Positions 51,847-61,236 of a stretch of DNA of 64,000 bases are shown here, one piece after another. Location of the stretch: positions 46,209 to 110,208 of the forward strand of contig JABIDS010000003.1 in the NCBI GenBank assembly GCA_018651605.1. Direction: 5' to 3'. Each line of letters begins with the position of its first letter. Within the stretch, counting starts at the first letter, position 1. The position numbers and the translations under genes were made by a program. The notes beneath the pieces were generated by a model, which worked only from the letters and a program-made list of their open reading frames with translations, ran no database searches and had not been told where the DNA came from. This DNA is from an archaeon. Lineage in GTDB: Archaea; Nanobdellota; Nanobdellia; Pacearchaeales; GW2011-AR1.

Positions 51847-52659
51847 ATGGCAAAAGAAAAAACAGAAATAACAAAAGCAGAATTAAAAGTCAAGATGTTA
51901 AAATTACAAAAAGAAATTTCCCAATCAGGATTAGTTGATATATGTAAAAATTTCGCAATGTTAGGAGATCTTAATGAAAGTGCTCGTGGTTTCATGGCAA
52001 AAGGAATACATGCAGTTTATAAAATATTTGAACAAGAAAAAGAACAAACCCTTTTTGTGGAATATGATGGAGACCCTGTTCTTCATGCAAAAAACCCTTA
52101 CCATGAAGATGCAATAGTTGTTTCAGGTTGGGGGATAGAAATTTATCAACCAAATAAAGATTGGCAAGAAATTGTAACAAAAGGACTTACAAAAATAACT
52201 CCAGAAACACTTAAAGAATCAAATAAAAATTTTGGATTTAATCTTAGAACCAATCAAGTCTATGCTAGATTATGGAATCAAGGAGAGGAAGTAAGAGATA
52301 AATTAGTAGAAAGCAACTTAATTAACAAATGCATCGATTTTGCTTTATTAGATCCTAATAAAAAAACACAACAAGGAAGTGATTATACAATAGTTCAAGC
52401 TAATTTTGAATCAGAAAGAGTTAGAGTAGAGTATAAGGATGGAAGATATCAAAGTTTTAAGCTTGATGTTTTTCAAGACCAAACTAAAGTTCTAGATGCA
52501 AGTAATACTGCAAGAGATTACTCCATCAAACTAGCAGACAATAAATATCTTCATACCTATATTCCAGGAAAATGGGAAGAAAGAATAATCCAAGGTCCAG
52601 AAATAGCTAGTGAAAGTGATTTAGAAAGAGCATCTAAATTAGGAATAATTTTTGAATAA
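51847..52659 (+). CDS. Hypothetical soluble protein
   Basis: Protein of 270 residues. Lys/Glu-rich helical start (KTEITKAELKVKMLKLQKEI), then a beta-rich body with many aromatic residues (VVSGWGIEIYQPNKDW). No membrane segment or known motif. Purine-rich coding strand. TATTTAAAC box about 25 nt upstream. Confidence 0.55.
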   Translation: MAKEKTEITKAELKVKMLKLQKEISQSGLVDICKNFAMLGDLNESARGFMAKGIHAVYKIFEQEKEQTLFVEYDGDPVLHAKNPYHEDAIVVSGWGIEIYQPNKDWQEIVTKGLTKITPETLKESNKNFGFNLRTNQVYARLWNQGEEVRDKLVESNLINKCIDFALLDPNKKTQQGSDYTIVQANFESERVRVEYKDGRYQSFKLDVFQDQTKVLDASNTARDYSIKLADNKYLHTYIPGKWEERIIQGPEIASESDLERASKLGIIFE

Positions 52660-52715
52660 TTCTTCTCCAAAAACCAAACCCCAAACCTTTTAAACTCCCA
52701 CATCTTCAATAAATC

Positions 52716-52973
52716 GCAGACTAGACTGGCGGGTTAGCTCTCCGCTATTTGCTAGCGAGCTTTAAGCAAGTTGCGAGAAGGTACGTGATTATTTTGTACT
52801 AAAGTCTCAGCGCAAACGTTGAGGTTTTGTCCTTCCTGATCTTGCTTTTGCGAAATGGGTCAGATCTTGATCGAAGCAGCCCTAAACAAGAGTTAAGATG
52901 CTAGAAGGGTAGCAAAACTGAGGATGCACCGAGGTAGCTTTTTTCCAAAACATGAGCAAACCTTCGAGTCTGC
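52716..52973 (+). ncRNA. ffs: Archaeal SRP RNA (7S)
   Basis: About 258 nt. The ends GCAGACT and AGTCTGC pair (helix 1). The helix 8 signature GGGTCAG ... GAAGCAGCCC, which binds SRP54, is present at about 52855-52885, and Alu-type sequence lies near the 5' end. CCTTTTAAACTCC lies about 26 nt before the start. The apical loop of helix 8 (ATCTTGATC) is not the usual GGAA. Confidence 0.88.
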
Positions 52974-53016
52974 ATTAATCTTCTTTTAACCAAAAATTTC
53001 TCTAAGAAATTTTTGA

Positions 53017-53111
53017 ATCCTAAAACACTTTATGTTTTAGTATAAATTTTAACTTTATTAAAATTTCAAACTTAGGGGGTGTTTTCTCAGGGGGACAGAG
53101 TCCCCATAAGA
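53017..53111 (+). repeat. Decayed leader repeat B3
   Basis: It starts AATCCTAAAAC, with CTAAAACAC/ATGTTTTAG hairpin, ATTTTAAC/TTAAAAT hairpin and the GGGGAC-AGA-GTCCCC hairpin as in B1. The core is changed (GGTGTTTTCT) and the end reads ATAAGA. It lies between SRP RNA and the promoter of the next gene, so it is not in a leader. Confidence 0.75.
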
Positions 53112-53152
53112 ATAATCCCAATCTTTATAAATTACAATCCCCTTCCATTATC

Positions 53153-53689
53153 ATGAAAAACAAAAGAGGTCAATTCTACATAGTAGCAGCACTAATCATC
53201 GTCCTAGCAATAATCGGATTAACAAGCACAACAACATACGCCTACACAAAATCAAACACAAACACAATTTACAAATTAAGCTCAGAACTAAAACAAGAAA
53301 GCATCCAAATAATCGACTATGGAATCTACAACAACCAAGATTTAAATCAATTCATAACCGACGAGTTTTCAACAAAAACATTCCCAGATTACTTCTTTCC
53401 AAAAACAGACAACCTAGATTTATTTTTAATATATGGGAATGACCAAGAAATAAGAAAAATTCAATATATCCAAGTAAATAAGGGGACCATAAATTCTGAT
53501 TTAACAATCGCACAAATTAAAGAAGATTATATAATCAAGGAAACAATCGATTCCCCACTTCCGATTGAAGAAGTCCAAGTAGAAATCCAAGAAACAACCC
53601 ATACATTCAATTTAAAACCCGGAGAAAACTTCTACTTTATAATAGCTAACCAAAAAGGAGACGAACTATTCATAGAAAAAAACAACTAA
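53153..53689 (+). CDS. Pilin-like protein, first of pilus operon
   Basis: Protein of 178 residues. MKNKRGQFYIVAALIIVLAI: class III signal-peptide pattern with KRGQ before the hydrophobic helix. The rest is soluble and acidic. CTTTATAAAT lies about 25-27 nt upstream of the ATG. It overlaps the next gene by 1 nt. Probably a minor pilin of the following system. Confidence 0.7.
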   Translation: MKNKRGQFYIVAALIIVLAIIGLTSTTTYAYTKSNTNTIYKLSSELKQESIQIIDYGIYNNQDLNQFITDEFSTKTFPDYFFPKTDNLDLFLIYGNDQEIRKIQYIQVNKGTINSDLTIAQIKEDYIIKETIDSPLPIEEVQVEIQETTHTFNLKPGENFYFIIANQKGDELFIEKNN

Positions 53690-55671
53690 TGAAATACAAA
53701 AAACTAAACAAATCTGCAGTAAGCCTAATGATATCCTACGTCTTACTAATCTCAATAGTCTTAGCATTATCTGTAGGAGTTTTCAGTTGGCTAAAAATAA
53801 TGGCAGACGTAAGCCCAGAAGTAGACTGCAAAGACGACACATCATTAATAATATTAGACTACACTTGCAATCCAGACCCAGGAGAAGGAATAGTAGAAGG
53901 AATAGATTATGACACTGACGCAGGAAAATTTAGCATAAAAAACCTAAAACTAGATTTAAAAAACAACGGAAGATTCAACATCGATGGAGTAATTGTAACC
54001 GTCGGTCCAACAGATTCAACACCCTCTAATTACTTAGCCCCCGAAGCTGAAGGAGGAAAAATGAACGGACATTATTATTTCGAAAGCCCATTAGAACCTC
54101 AAACAGAAAAAACAATAAGTTTCATAAATCAAGAATATGCCGAAAATAACCTAATCCTTGCAACAAATGGAGAAACCCCTTCAAGCCCACTTGCAACATT
54201 AGGAACAATAGAAATCCAACCATTCATAATAACCAAAGAAGACAAACATGAAAGAATTCTCTGCAAAAACGCAGTAAAGAAAATCCAAGTTGAAGATTGC
54301 ACAATAATCGGAGATGTTGCAACAATTCCTAAACCAATTCCAATAGAAATCCCAGATCCTGTTGCTCATTGGAAATTTGAAGAATATAATTCAAATTCAA
54401 AAATAGAAGATTTAGCAGGAGATAATGATTGGAGATCTAAACTAGATTATTATCCAAACATAGATACAGAAAATTTAGGAAAAGTCGGAAATGGAGCATG
54501 GTTTGATGGAATAAATGACAATCTAAAAATGAGTTCGCCAGTAGACGATCCAATCCTTGGATTAGATATAGGCCCAGATAATGAAATAACAATTTCAGCA
54601 TGGATTAAAACAACATCCTCAACAAAACAAGGAATAATAAAAAGAGGAACTGGTGGAAGTGCCCTCCAGAATCAAGAATATGCATTATATCTCGATGGAG
54701 GAGAAATACATTTTTCAATAGGCGATGGTTCTGATTCAGTATCAGTTTCAGGAGACGCAATTAGTCAAGGTGATTGGTACCATGTTGTAGGAATTGTAGA
54801 TTCTGATTATATTAAAATTCATATCAATGGAAATTCTCCAACACAAGAAAGTAGATCTTCAGTAGATAATGCGCCTGGTTTCACATTGCAAAATTTAGGA
54901 AGCTTAAACAGTGAACACGAGTACACATTCAACGGCTTCATAGACGAAGTAAAAATATGGAGCACATCCTTAACTCCAGAACAAGTTACAGCAGAATATG
55001 AGAGCTATTCTTTTAAAGACCCAGTAGCATATTACAATTTTAATGAAGGAGGAGGAACAAGAATAGATGATTCAAAAGGTAATAACAACGATTATGGAAC
55101 AATAACTGATGGAACATGGGATAACAGCGATTACGTATCAGGAACATCATCATTAAAAATAGGAGAGTCTGGATATATAGAAATACATGAAACTCAAGAC
55201 CTAGATATATCTATAACAGATGCTTACACAATATCCGGATGGTTCAAACTTGAACCAGGCGAACTCAGCAAAAACAGATATTTTTGGATAGATTACGTAT
55301 CAGGAATTTCAGGATATTCAGCAATTATTTTTGGAGGGGATCAAGATTTTTTTTATTACAATACAGATAAAGATTCTAATGGTGATGATCACTTTAGAAT
55401 TCTGGGAAATATTCAAGGTTTAAGTGAGTTTACAGTAGATTGGCATCACTTAGTTCAACAAGCATATATTGAAAATGGAAAAGTGATGAATAGAGTATAT
55501 ATAGATAATGCATTGAAAAGCCCAGCAATACATGATGCAGTAGGTTTAGTTAGTGACTCAACTGGAAATCTTAAATTAGCTGAGGATTTAGATGGTCTAA
55601 TAGACGAAGTAATAATCTGGGATTATGCTTTAAGCCCTCAACAAATAACAGCCCTATACAACTCATACTAA
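53689..55671 (+). CDS. Pilin-type protein with two LamG domains
   Basis: Protein of 660 residues. Pilin-like N-terminus (SAVSLMISYVLLISIVLAL), a small beta domain to about residue 215, then two concanavalin-like LamG/laminin G-type domains: VAHWKFEEYN...HINGNSPTQ and VAYYNFNEGG...VYIDNALKS, each ending in FIDEVKIW / LIDEVIIW. LamG domains bind glycans or proteins, so this could be a tip adhesin of the pilus. An adhesin role is inferred. Confidence 0.8.
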   Translation: MKYKKLNKSAVSLMISYVLLISIVLALSVGVFSWLKIMADVSPEVDCKDDTSLIILDYTCNPDPGEGIVEGIDYDTDAGKFSIKNLKLDLKNNGRFNIDGVIVTVGPTDSTPSNYLAPEAEGGKMNGHYYFESPLEPQTEKTISFINQEYAENNLILATNGETPSSPLATLGTIEIQPFIITKEDKHERILCKNAVKKIQVEDCTIIGDVATIPKPIPIEIPDPVAHWKFEEYNSNSKIEDLAGDNDWRSKLDYYPNIDTENLGKVGNGAWFDGINDNLKMSSPVDDPILGLDIGPDNEITISAWIKTTSSTKQGIIKRGTGGSALQNQEYALYLDGGEIHFSIGDGSDSVSVSGDAISQGDWYHVVGIVDSDYIKIHINGNSPTQESRSSVDNAPGFTLQNLGSLNSEHEYTFNGFIDEVKIWSTSLTPEQVTAEYESYSFKDPVAYYNFNEGGGTRIDDSKGNNNDYGTITDGTWDNSDYVSGTSSLKIGESGYIEIHETQDLDISITDAYTISGWFKLEPGELSKNRYFWIDYVSGISGYSAIIFGGDQDFFYYNTDKDSNGDDHFRILGNIQGLSEFTVDWHHLVQQAYIENGKVMNRVYIDNALKSPAIHDAVGLVSDSTGNLKLAEDLDGLIDEVIIWDYALSPQQITALYNSY

Positions 55672-55715
55672 ATTTAAAACAAAAACTATAAATACTAAAA
55701 AACCAATAATTTAAA

Positions 55716-56168
55716 ATGAAACAAAAGAAAAAAGGAGTGAGCCCAGTTATATCAACAGTTCTTCTAATCTTAATAGTAATAGTATTAGCTCTAATAATTT
55801 TCTTATGGGCAAAAGGATTCATAAAAGAAGCAATAACAAAAGAAATTGCAGGAACAGAAAAACTCGCAGAACAATATTGCAAAGACATAGTCTTAGCATC
55901 AACTACCACCAGTAACATAGGTTTCAAAAACAATGGAAATGTCCCAATCCATAAATTTGATTTAAAACTTATTAAAACCGACGGAAGTTCAGAACTAAAA
56001 GAGGTTTATGGCGACGAAGGAAGAGTAAATCCAGGATTAACAACAACAACAACAATTTCATGTAACGATTGCGACGAAATAAAAGTCATTCCAATACTTT
56101 TAGGCAAAGGAGAAAATGGAGGAATCAAAGAATTAAGATGTCCAGAATCTCAAGCAATAACCCTTTAA
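55716..56168 (+). CDS. Archaeal type IV pilin (DUF1628-like)
   Basis: Protein of 150 residues. KKKGVSPVISTVLLILIVIV is the archaeal pilin/Pilin_N signature. The outer domain has Cys pairs. It is likely the major or an abundant pilin, cut before the helix by a prepilin peptidase. Confidence 0.85.
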   Translation: MKQKKKGVSPVISTVLLILIVIVLALIIFLWAKGFIKEAITKEIAGTEKLAEQYCKDIVLASTTTSNIGFKNNGNVPIHKFDLKLIKTDGSSELKEVYGDEGRVNPGLTTTTTISCNDCDEIKVIPILLGKGENGGIKELRCPESQAITL

Positions 56169-56169
56169 A

Positions 56170-56685
56170 ATGAATTCAAAAAAATCCCAATCCCAAGTTA
56201 TAACCACAGTTCTTTTAATTTTAATAACAATTTCACTAATAGTAGTAATAAGCGCTTTCGCAATATCTTTTGTAAACAACAAATTATCAGATTCAGATTG
56301 CCTTGATATTGCAGACAAAGTAACAATAATAAACGACCTAAGATATACTTGCTATGATTCAAATGGAAAACTAAACCTCCAAGTTCACGTAGGAGATATA
56401 GAAGAAGGGGAAATTGAAGGCTTCACAATCTCAGTAAGTTCAGAAGGTTCAAGTAATTCTTATGAAATTCCAGAAGACCCAAATGATAAAGTAACAATGT
56501 TCAAACCACCAACAGAACCTTTAGAAATCCCCTCGAAAAATACAGAAAAAACCTACACAATCACAGACTCAACATTACAAAGTATCCCAGACACAATAAA
56601 AATTTATCCAATTCTAAAAGACGGAAAAACCTGTGATGCTTCAGATACTTACAAATTCATAGCAACTTGCGATGAAAATATTTAA
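56170..56685 (+). CDS. Pilin-like protein
   Basis: Protein of 171 residues. NSKKSQSQVITTVLLILITISLIVV fits the same pilin pattern, with a soluble domain containing several Cys. It starts 1 nt after the previous pilin. It is a further subunit of the operon. Confidence 0.75.
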   Translation: MNSKKSQSQVITTVLLILITISLIVVISAFAISFVNNKLSDSDCLDIADKVTIINDLRYTCYDSNGKLNLQVHVGDIEEGEIEGFTISVSSEGSSNSYEIPEDPNDKVTMFKPPTEPLEIPSKNTEKTYTITDSTLQSIPDTIKIYPILKDGKTCDASDTYKFIATCDENI

Positions 56686-56699
56686 CTCTATCCAATAAT

Positions 56700-57317
56700 A
56701 TGAAAACACAAAAAACACATACTAGACTTCCGAAGGAAGCATCTAGAGGGAAGGTGACTTGTCAATCTAAAAGGAGGATACATCTAAGGAACCTTGGTGC
56801 CTTGGATACCATACGAGCACAAGTCTGGGTTGAAACAGCAATATATTCCTTAATAGGTCTAACCATAATTGCAATTCTATTAACTGCAGCAATGCCGCAA
56901 ATAGAAAAAATGAAAGACAAAACAATCATCGCTCAAACAACAGAAGCACTAAATCAACTCGACAACTCAATAATAGAAATAACAGAATCACCAGGAAATA
57001 TAAGAATCGTCTACTTCAAACTAGCAAAAGGAACTCTCGAGATAGACCCAGGCCAAGAAAAAATAATCTTCACATTAGAAAACACAAAACTAGAATTAAG
57101 CGAACCAGGCAAAGAAATAACAGAAGGAAACATTAAACTCAAAACAGAAGAATACGGAAAAAATTTCAAAATAACATTAACTCTAGATTATTCAGATTTA
57201 GATTTAATATATGACCAACAAATTCTTCAATCAGGAACAACAGACTACAAAATAAAATTAGAAAACACTGAAGCAATTAATATAGGAAAAACACAGATAA
57301 ATATAGAGATACTCTAA
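56700..57317 (+). CDS. Pilin-like protein interrupted in-frame by a repeat element
   Basis: ORF of 205 codons. Codons 6-39 are the 102-nt repeat (56715-56816). Without it the start reads MKTQK-AQVWVETAIYSLIG, a textbook class III signal peptide with Glu at +5. The rest is a helix and a beta-rich domain. As read, a 34-residue basic insert (RLPKEASRGKVTCQSKRRIH region) would lie in the signal peptide n-region. Confidence 0.75.
   Translation: MKTQKTHTRLPKEASRGKVTCQSKRRIHLRNLGALDTIRAQVWVETAIYSLIGLTIIAILLTAAMPQIEKMKDKTIIAQTTEALNQLDNSIIEITESPGNIRIVYFKLAKGTLEIDPGQEKIIFTLENTKLELSEPGKEITEGNIKLKTEEYGKNFKITLTLDYSDLDLIYDQQILQSGTTDYKIKLENTEAINIGKTQINIEIL
56715..56816 (+). repeat. ORF-preserving repeat, long form (copy A2)
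   Basis: 102 nt from ACACATACTAGACTTCC to CCATACGA. It has the hairpin GACTTCC-GAA-GGAAGC, core GGTGACTTGT, SD-like AAAAGGAGG, a hairpin around GGAACCTTGGTGCC and end ATACGA. It is inserted between codon 5 and the pilin helix. Confidence 0.88.
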
Positions 57318-57356
57318 ATTTAAATACTTATATAACATATTTTAAAAAAAGAGAAA

Positions 57357-58880
57357 ATGGAACCAATAAAAATAGACATAAACCCGAGAATACCTCCCCT
57401 ACCAAAAATAGAGGACAAAACAAAAATAAATCTAAGATACACCCTGATTTCTCCATATGTTAGCGCCCACATTTATTGGGACCCAAAAATAGGCGAAGTA
57501 ATTTATAACTTAGAAGAACCCTTATTAACAGAAGAAGAAAAAAGTTTCTTAGAAATATTAGAAAGAAACCTTTCAGAGATGATAAACGTCGACATAGTAA
57601 TCCAAAAAACAACAGACGCAATGATAAATTACATAGATAAAACCTCTAGACTTTTAATCACCGAATTAGGAATGAAAATATCAAACCAAAGCTACAAAAA
57701 AATATTCTATTATTTATTTAGAGATTTCATAGGATTAAACAAAATAGAACCAATTATAAAAGATTACTTTATAGAAGACATAGAATGTAATGGAGTCAAC
57801 ACTCCGATTTACGTAGTTCATAGACTTTATAGAAATATGAGAACAACTGTAAAATACAAAACAATAGAAGAACTTTCAAACTTCGTGGAAAAATTAGCAC
57901 AAAGAACAGGAAAATATATTTCTTACGCATCACCATTATTAGACGGCTCATTACCTGATGGCTCAAGAGTAAATGCAACCTATACAAAAGACGTATCAAG
58001 CAGAGGCCCAACATTTACAATAAGAAAATTCACAAAAACTCCTTGGACCCCAATCCAACTAATAAACCTAAAAACTCTCTGCCCAGAAATGCTCGCCTTC
58101 TTCTGGATATTACTAGATTACAAAACAAACATACTAATCGCAGGAGGAACAGCCTCAGGAAAAACATCCCTATTAAACGCAATAGCATTTTTCATACCAC
58201 CCGAAGCAAGAGTCGTATCAATAGAAGACACAAAAGAATTAAACCTCTCCAGAGAAAACTGGCTACCAAGTATCTCAAGAAGCTCAGTAGGGTTAGAAAA
58301 AATAGGAGAAGTCGACTTATTCAGTCTACTAAAAAGTTCATTCAGACAAAACCCAGATTATGTAATAGTCGGCGAAGTCAGAGGTAAAGAAGCATTTGTT
58401 TTATTTCAGGGAATGGCATCAGGACACTCATCAATAAGCACAATGCACGCAGACTCTGTAAACACATTAATAAAAAGATTAGAAACACCTCCAATAGAAT
58501 TATCACCAACATTACTAAACACCCTAGACTGCGTAGCAATAATGACCCACGCCCAAGTAGGAAAACAAGAAACAAGAAAACTCAGAGAAATCGTAGAAAT
58601 AGTAAACGTAGACAGCAAAGGCGTGACCCTAACAAACACACCATTTAAATGGGATCCGAAAGATAACTCATTTTACTTCAATAAACAAAGCAAAGTATTT
58701 GAAAAAATCTCAAAAAGATACGGCATATCTATAGAAAAATTATACCAAGAATTCGACAAAAGATCAAAACTCCTCTATGAACTACAAAAAAGAAAAATCT
58801 TCGACTTTCATCAAACTCAAAAGATAATCAACCAATATCATAAAAGTCCTGATTCTGTTTTAAGAGCTTTTGGGTTGTGA
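57357..58880 (+). CDS. Type II/IV secretion (pilus assembly) ATPase
   Basis: Protein of 507 residues, VirB11/GspE/FlaI-like. N-domain (residues 1-240) then RecA-like core: Walker A GGTASGKTS near residue 265, the Asp box ARVVSIEDTKELNL, Walker B YVIVGEVRGKEA and the His box STMHADSVNTLIKRL. It powers assembly of the pilus at the cytoplasmic face with the TadC/FlaJ proteins encoded downstream. Confidence 0.93.
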   Translation: MEPIKIDINPRIPPLPKIEDKTKINLRYTLISPYVSAHIYWDPKIGEVIYNLEEPLLTEEEKSFLEILERNLSEMINVDIVIQKTTDAMINYIDKTSRLLITELGMKISNQSYKKIFYYLFRDFIGLNKIEPIIKDYFIEDIECNGVNTPIYVVHRLYRNMRTTVKYKTIEELSNFVEKLAQRTGKYISYASPLLDGSLPDGSRVNATYTKDVSSRGPTFTIRKFTKTPWTPIQLINLKTLCPEMLAFFWILLDYKTNILIAGGTASGKTSLLNAIAFFIPPEARVVSIEDTKELNLSRENWLPSISRSSVGLEKIGEVDLFSLLKSSFRQNPDYVIVGEVRGKEAFVLFQGMASGHSSISTMHADSVNTLIKRLETPPIELSPTLLNTLDCVAIMTHAQVGKQETRKLREIVEIVNVDSKGVTLTNTPFKWDPKDNSFYFNKQSKVFEKISKRYGISIEKLYQEFDKRSKLLYELQKRKIFDFHQTQKIINQYHKSPDSVLRAFGL

Positions 58881-58892
58881 AGGATTAAAAAT

Positions 58893-59189
58893 CTATTCAT
58901 ATTCTAAAGGAGAATTTCTTTTTTCAAGCTTATAATCTTTCAATAGTTCTCTTAATCCTCCACGAAAATAAGATATTTCATAATCTTCTAAAATTTTCAT
59001 TTCCTCTGATGGAAGCATTTCTTCTAATTTTTTCAGTTCATTAGATTCTTCAAGACAAAAGGTACTGCCCATAAGTACAACAGTACTAATTACAAATAAA
59101 TAAGGATGCCTAATTAAAGGGGCAGAAAGTCTTTTGGAAGAATCTTTAATTTCCTTTTTAATATAACTTGTAACACTTTTTAAATCCAT
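58893..59189 (-). CDS. Small single-pass membrane protein
   Basis: Protein of 98 residues. One helix (HPYLFVISTVVLMGSTF) after a basic start and a charged helical tail. It is antisense-oriented within the pilus operon. No family is recognised. Confidence 0.5.
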   Translation of the reverse strand: MDLKSVTSYIKKEIKDSSKRLSAPLIRHPYLFVISTVVLMGSTFCLEESNELKKLEEMLPSEEMKILEDYEISYFRGGLRELLKDYKLEKRNSPLEYE

Positions 59190-59257
59190 AGATAAATTAA
59201 ATATCTCAAGTTTAAAAATATGTATGTAATATAAATTAATTCTTATATGGGGAAACC

Positions 59258-59557
59258 CTATTTATCTGCTTGAGCCTCTATTTCTTCATACCATTGTCTT
59301 TCAACAAGATATACTGTTCCATTAGTCATTTTTCCAGGAGAATGAGGAGTTCTCATCCATCCAGTATTACCATGTTCAACATTCCAATAAAGTGAAGTTT
59401 TAGGTTCATCAATACTTGAATCCCCAACTACTGCAACAAGTCCCTCAGGATCTGAATCAACCCATTCTCCATCCTTATAAAATTTTGGAGCAATTGATAC
59501 AGGAACTTTTTTATATCCATCAAAAACAGTTTCTGCAATTTTTAATTTAGTTTCCAT
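59258..59557 (-). CDS. Hypothetical soluble protein
   Basis: Protein of 99 residues, beta-rich, many aromatic residues (TSLYWNVEHGNTGWMRTPH). It is transcribed against the pilus operon and splits it. Family unknown. Confidence 0.5.
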   Translation of the reverse strand: METKLKIAETVFDGYKKVPVSIAPKFYKDGEWVDSDPEGLVAVVGDSSIDEPKTSLYWNVEHGNTGWMRTPHSPGKMTNGTVYLVERQWYEEIEAQADK

Positions 59558-59706
59558 ATCCTAAAAACTAATTTTTACTATTTTTAAACTTAACTAAGTA
59601 ATCATCCTAACTCCCCAAAACCACCGAATCATTTCCTACAACAACCATCCACCCAACAAACTTAAAAACTTCATTCCCCTAACCACACCATAAAAGAGGA
59701 ACCAAA

Positions 59707-59874
59707 ATGCTCGACATAGAACAAATAAAAATATTAGCACAGCTTATGGACAATGCAGAGGCAACAGTCGAAACCCTAGAAAAATCCTACGAAAAAAACA
59801 ACGCAGAAGAGTTCACAAATTCTAAAAAAGAAATTCTAGACATTCAAAACAAAATAGCAAATATCCTAAAATGA
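59707..59874 (+). CDS. Small helical protein in the pilus operon
   Basis: This 55-residue protein is not in the ORF track: MLDIEQIKILAQLMDNAEAT, then helical, ending QNKIANILK. It overlaps the next gene by 4 nt (ATGA), and AAAGAGG precedes the ATG. It is a soluble amphipathic helix bundle, perhaps a partner of the TadC-like protein. Function inferred only from position. Confidence 0.65.
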   Translation: MLDIEQIKILAQLMDNAEATVETLEKSYEKNNAEEFTNSKKEILDIQNKIANILK

Positions 59875-61235
59875 CTCTAGACATCCTAAAATCAAACATA
59901 ACTCAAACAAGAGAAATAATCAGAGAGCTCTATGTTTTCACAGATCAACTTTCAAAAATAAAAAACCTCGAGACAAACAGCCAAGTAGTAATAAACACAA
60001 AAGAAAAAAAATTACTAGAAAATTCTATAGTTTCATTAACAAATATGATAAAAATGCTCAACAAATCCCTTCCAGGATTAATCGACATGATAAAGTTCTA
60101 TAAAGAACTAGACAACAAACTTCCCCCAATAAAATCACCAAAAAAAGAAAAATTCGTTCAAATAAAATATAAACCTTCAGAAGAAAAAGAAAAAGTAGCA
60201 CTAGCAATAGAAAGCAAATTCAAAAAACAATTTTTAATAAATTTAAGTCAAAGCAATCTTTCAATAGATCAATTAAAGAAAAAATATTCTCCAGAAAAAT
60301 CTCAACCAGAATTCGGAAAACCAAACTTCTACGCAAAAATATCCAACAAACTTTTCAGAAAAACCTCAAACAAATTAGTTACAAAAAAATACTTCAACAA
60401 ACTAAACAGAAACCTAAGAAAAGTAAACTCTCAATTCATAATCGGAACTTACGTCTCAATGATTTTCTTCACAATGGTATTAGGATTAATCGCAGGAATT
60501 TTCCTATTCATAACCTTACTCTTCTTTGACATAAGCCTAGTTTTTCCATTCATGTCATTAACAACCGAAACAATCCCCCTAAGAATCCTAAAATTCTTCT
60601 GGGTAATTTTCGCAACCCCGTTAGTATTTGGCGCCCTTATGTACATCTATCCAGCATCAGAAGCAAAATCAATAGGTTCTAAAATAAACCAAGAACTACC
60701 ATTTGTAACAATTCACATGTCAGCAATAGCTTCTTCAGGAATAGAACCAACAAGCATATTCAAAATAATTCTAAAAAACTTAGACTACAAATATACAAAT
60801 AAATCAATGAGAAAAGTAGTAAACCTAATAAATTTCCATGGAATGGATTTAGTAACAGCATTAAAACACACTTCAAAATCATCTCCATCAATAAAGCTAA
60901 AAGAACTCCTAGGAGGAATGGCAAATTCAATAACCTCTGGAGGAAACCTTCACAAATATTTAGAAAAACGTTCAGAAAGATTATTATTTGATTACAAACT
61001 TGAAAGAGAAAAATACACAAAAACAGCAGAAACTTTCATGAACATTTACATAAGCATAGTCATCGCAGCCCCGATGATTTTCCTAATGCTCTTCGTCATA
61101 ATCGGCGGAACAGGCCTGCTCTCAAGCTTCATAGGTATAAGCGTAGACGTCCTAGGAATTCTAATCATACTTTTAATCGTCTTATTAAACCTAGGGTTCC
61201 TATTATATTTAAAATTCAAACAACCAGTAATATAA
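59871..61235 (+). CDS. TadC/FlaJ-like pilus membrane protein 1
   Basis: Protein of 454 residues. A cytoplasmic coiled-coil domain of about 190 residues is followed by helices (SMIFFTMVLGLIAGIFLFITL; IPLRILKFFWVIFATPLVFG), the T2SSF domain (LPFVTIHMSAIASSGIEP...IKLKELLGGMANSITSGGNL) and two more helices. It is the inner platform on which the ATPase acts. Confidence 0.9.
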   Translation: MTLDILKSNITQTREIIRELYVFTDQLSKIKNLETNSQVVINTKEKKLLENSIVSLTNMIKMLNKSLPGLIDMIKFYKELDNKLPPIKSPKKEKFVQIKYKPSEEKEKVALAIESKFKKQFLINLSQSNLSIDQLKKKYSPEKSQPEFGKPNFYAKISNKLFRKTSNKLVTKKYFNKLNRNLRKVNSQFIIGTYVSMIFFTMVLGLIAGIFLFITLLFFDISLVFPFMSLTTETIPLRILKFFWVIFATPLVFGALMYIYPASEAKSIGSKINQELPFVTIHMSAIASSGIEPTSIFKIILKNLDYKYTNKSMRKVVNLINFHGMDLVTALKHTSKSSPSIKLKELLGGMANSITSGGNLHKYLEKRSERLLFDYKLEREKYTKTAETFMNIYISIVIAAPMIFLMLFVIIGGTGLLSSFIGISVDVLGILIILLIVLLNLGFLLYLKFKQPVI

Positions 61236-61236
61236 A

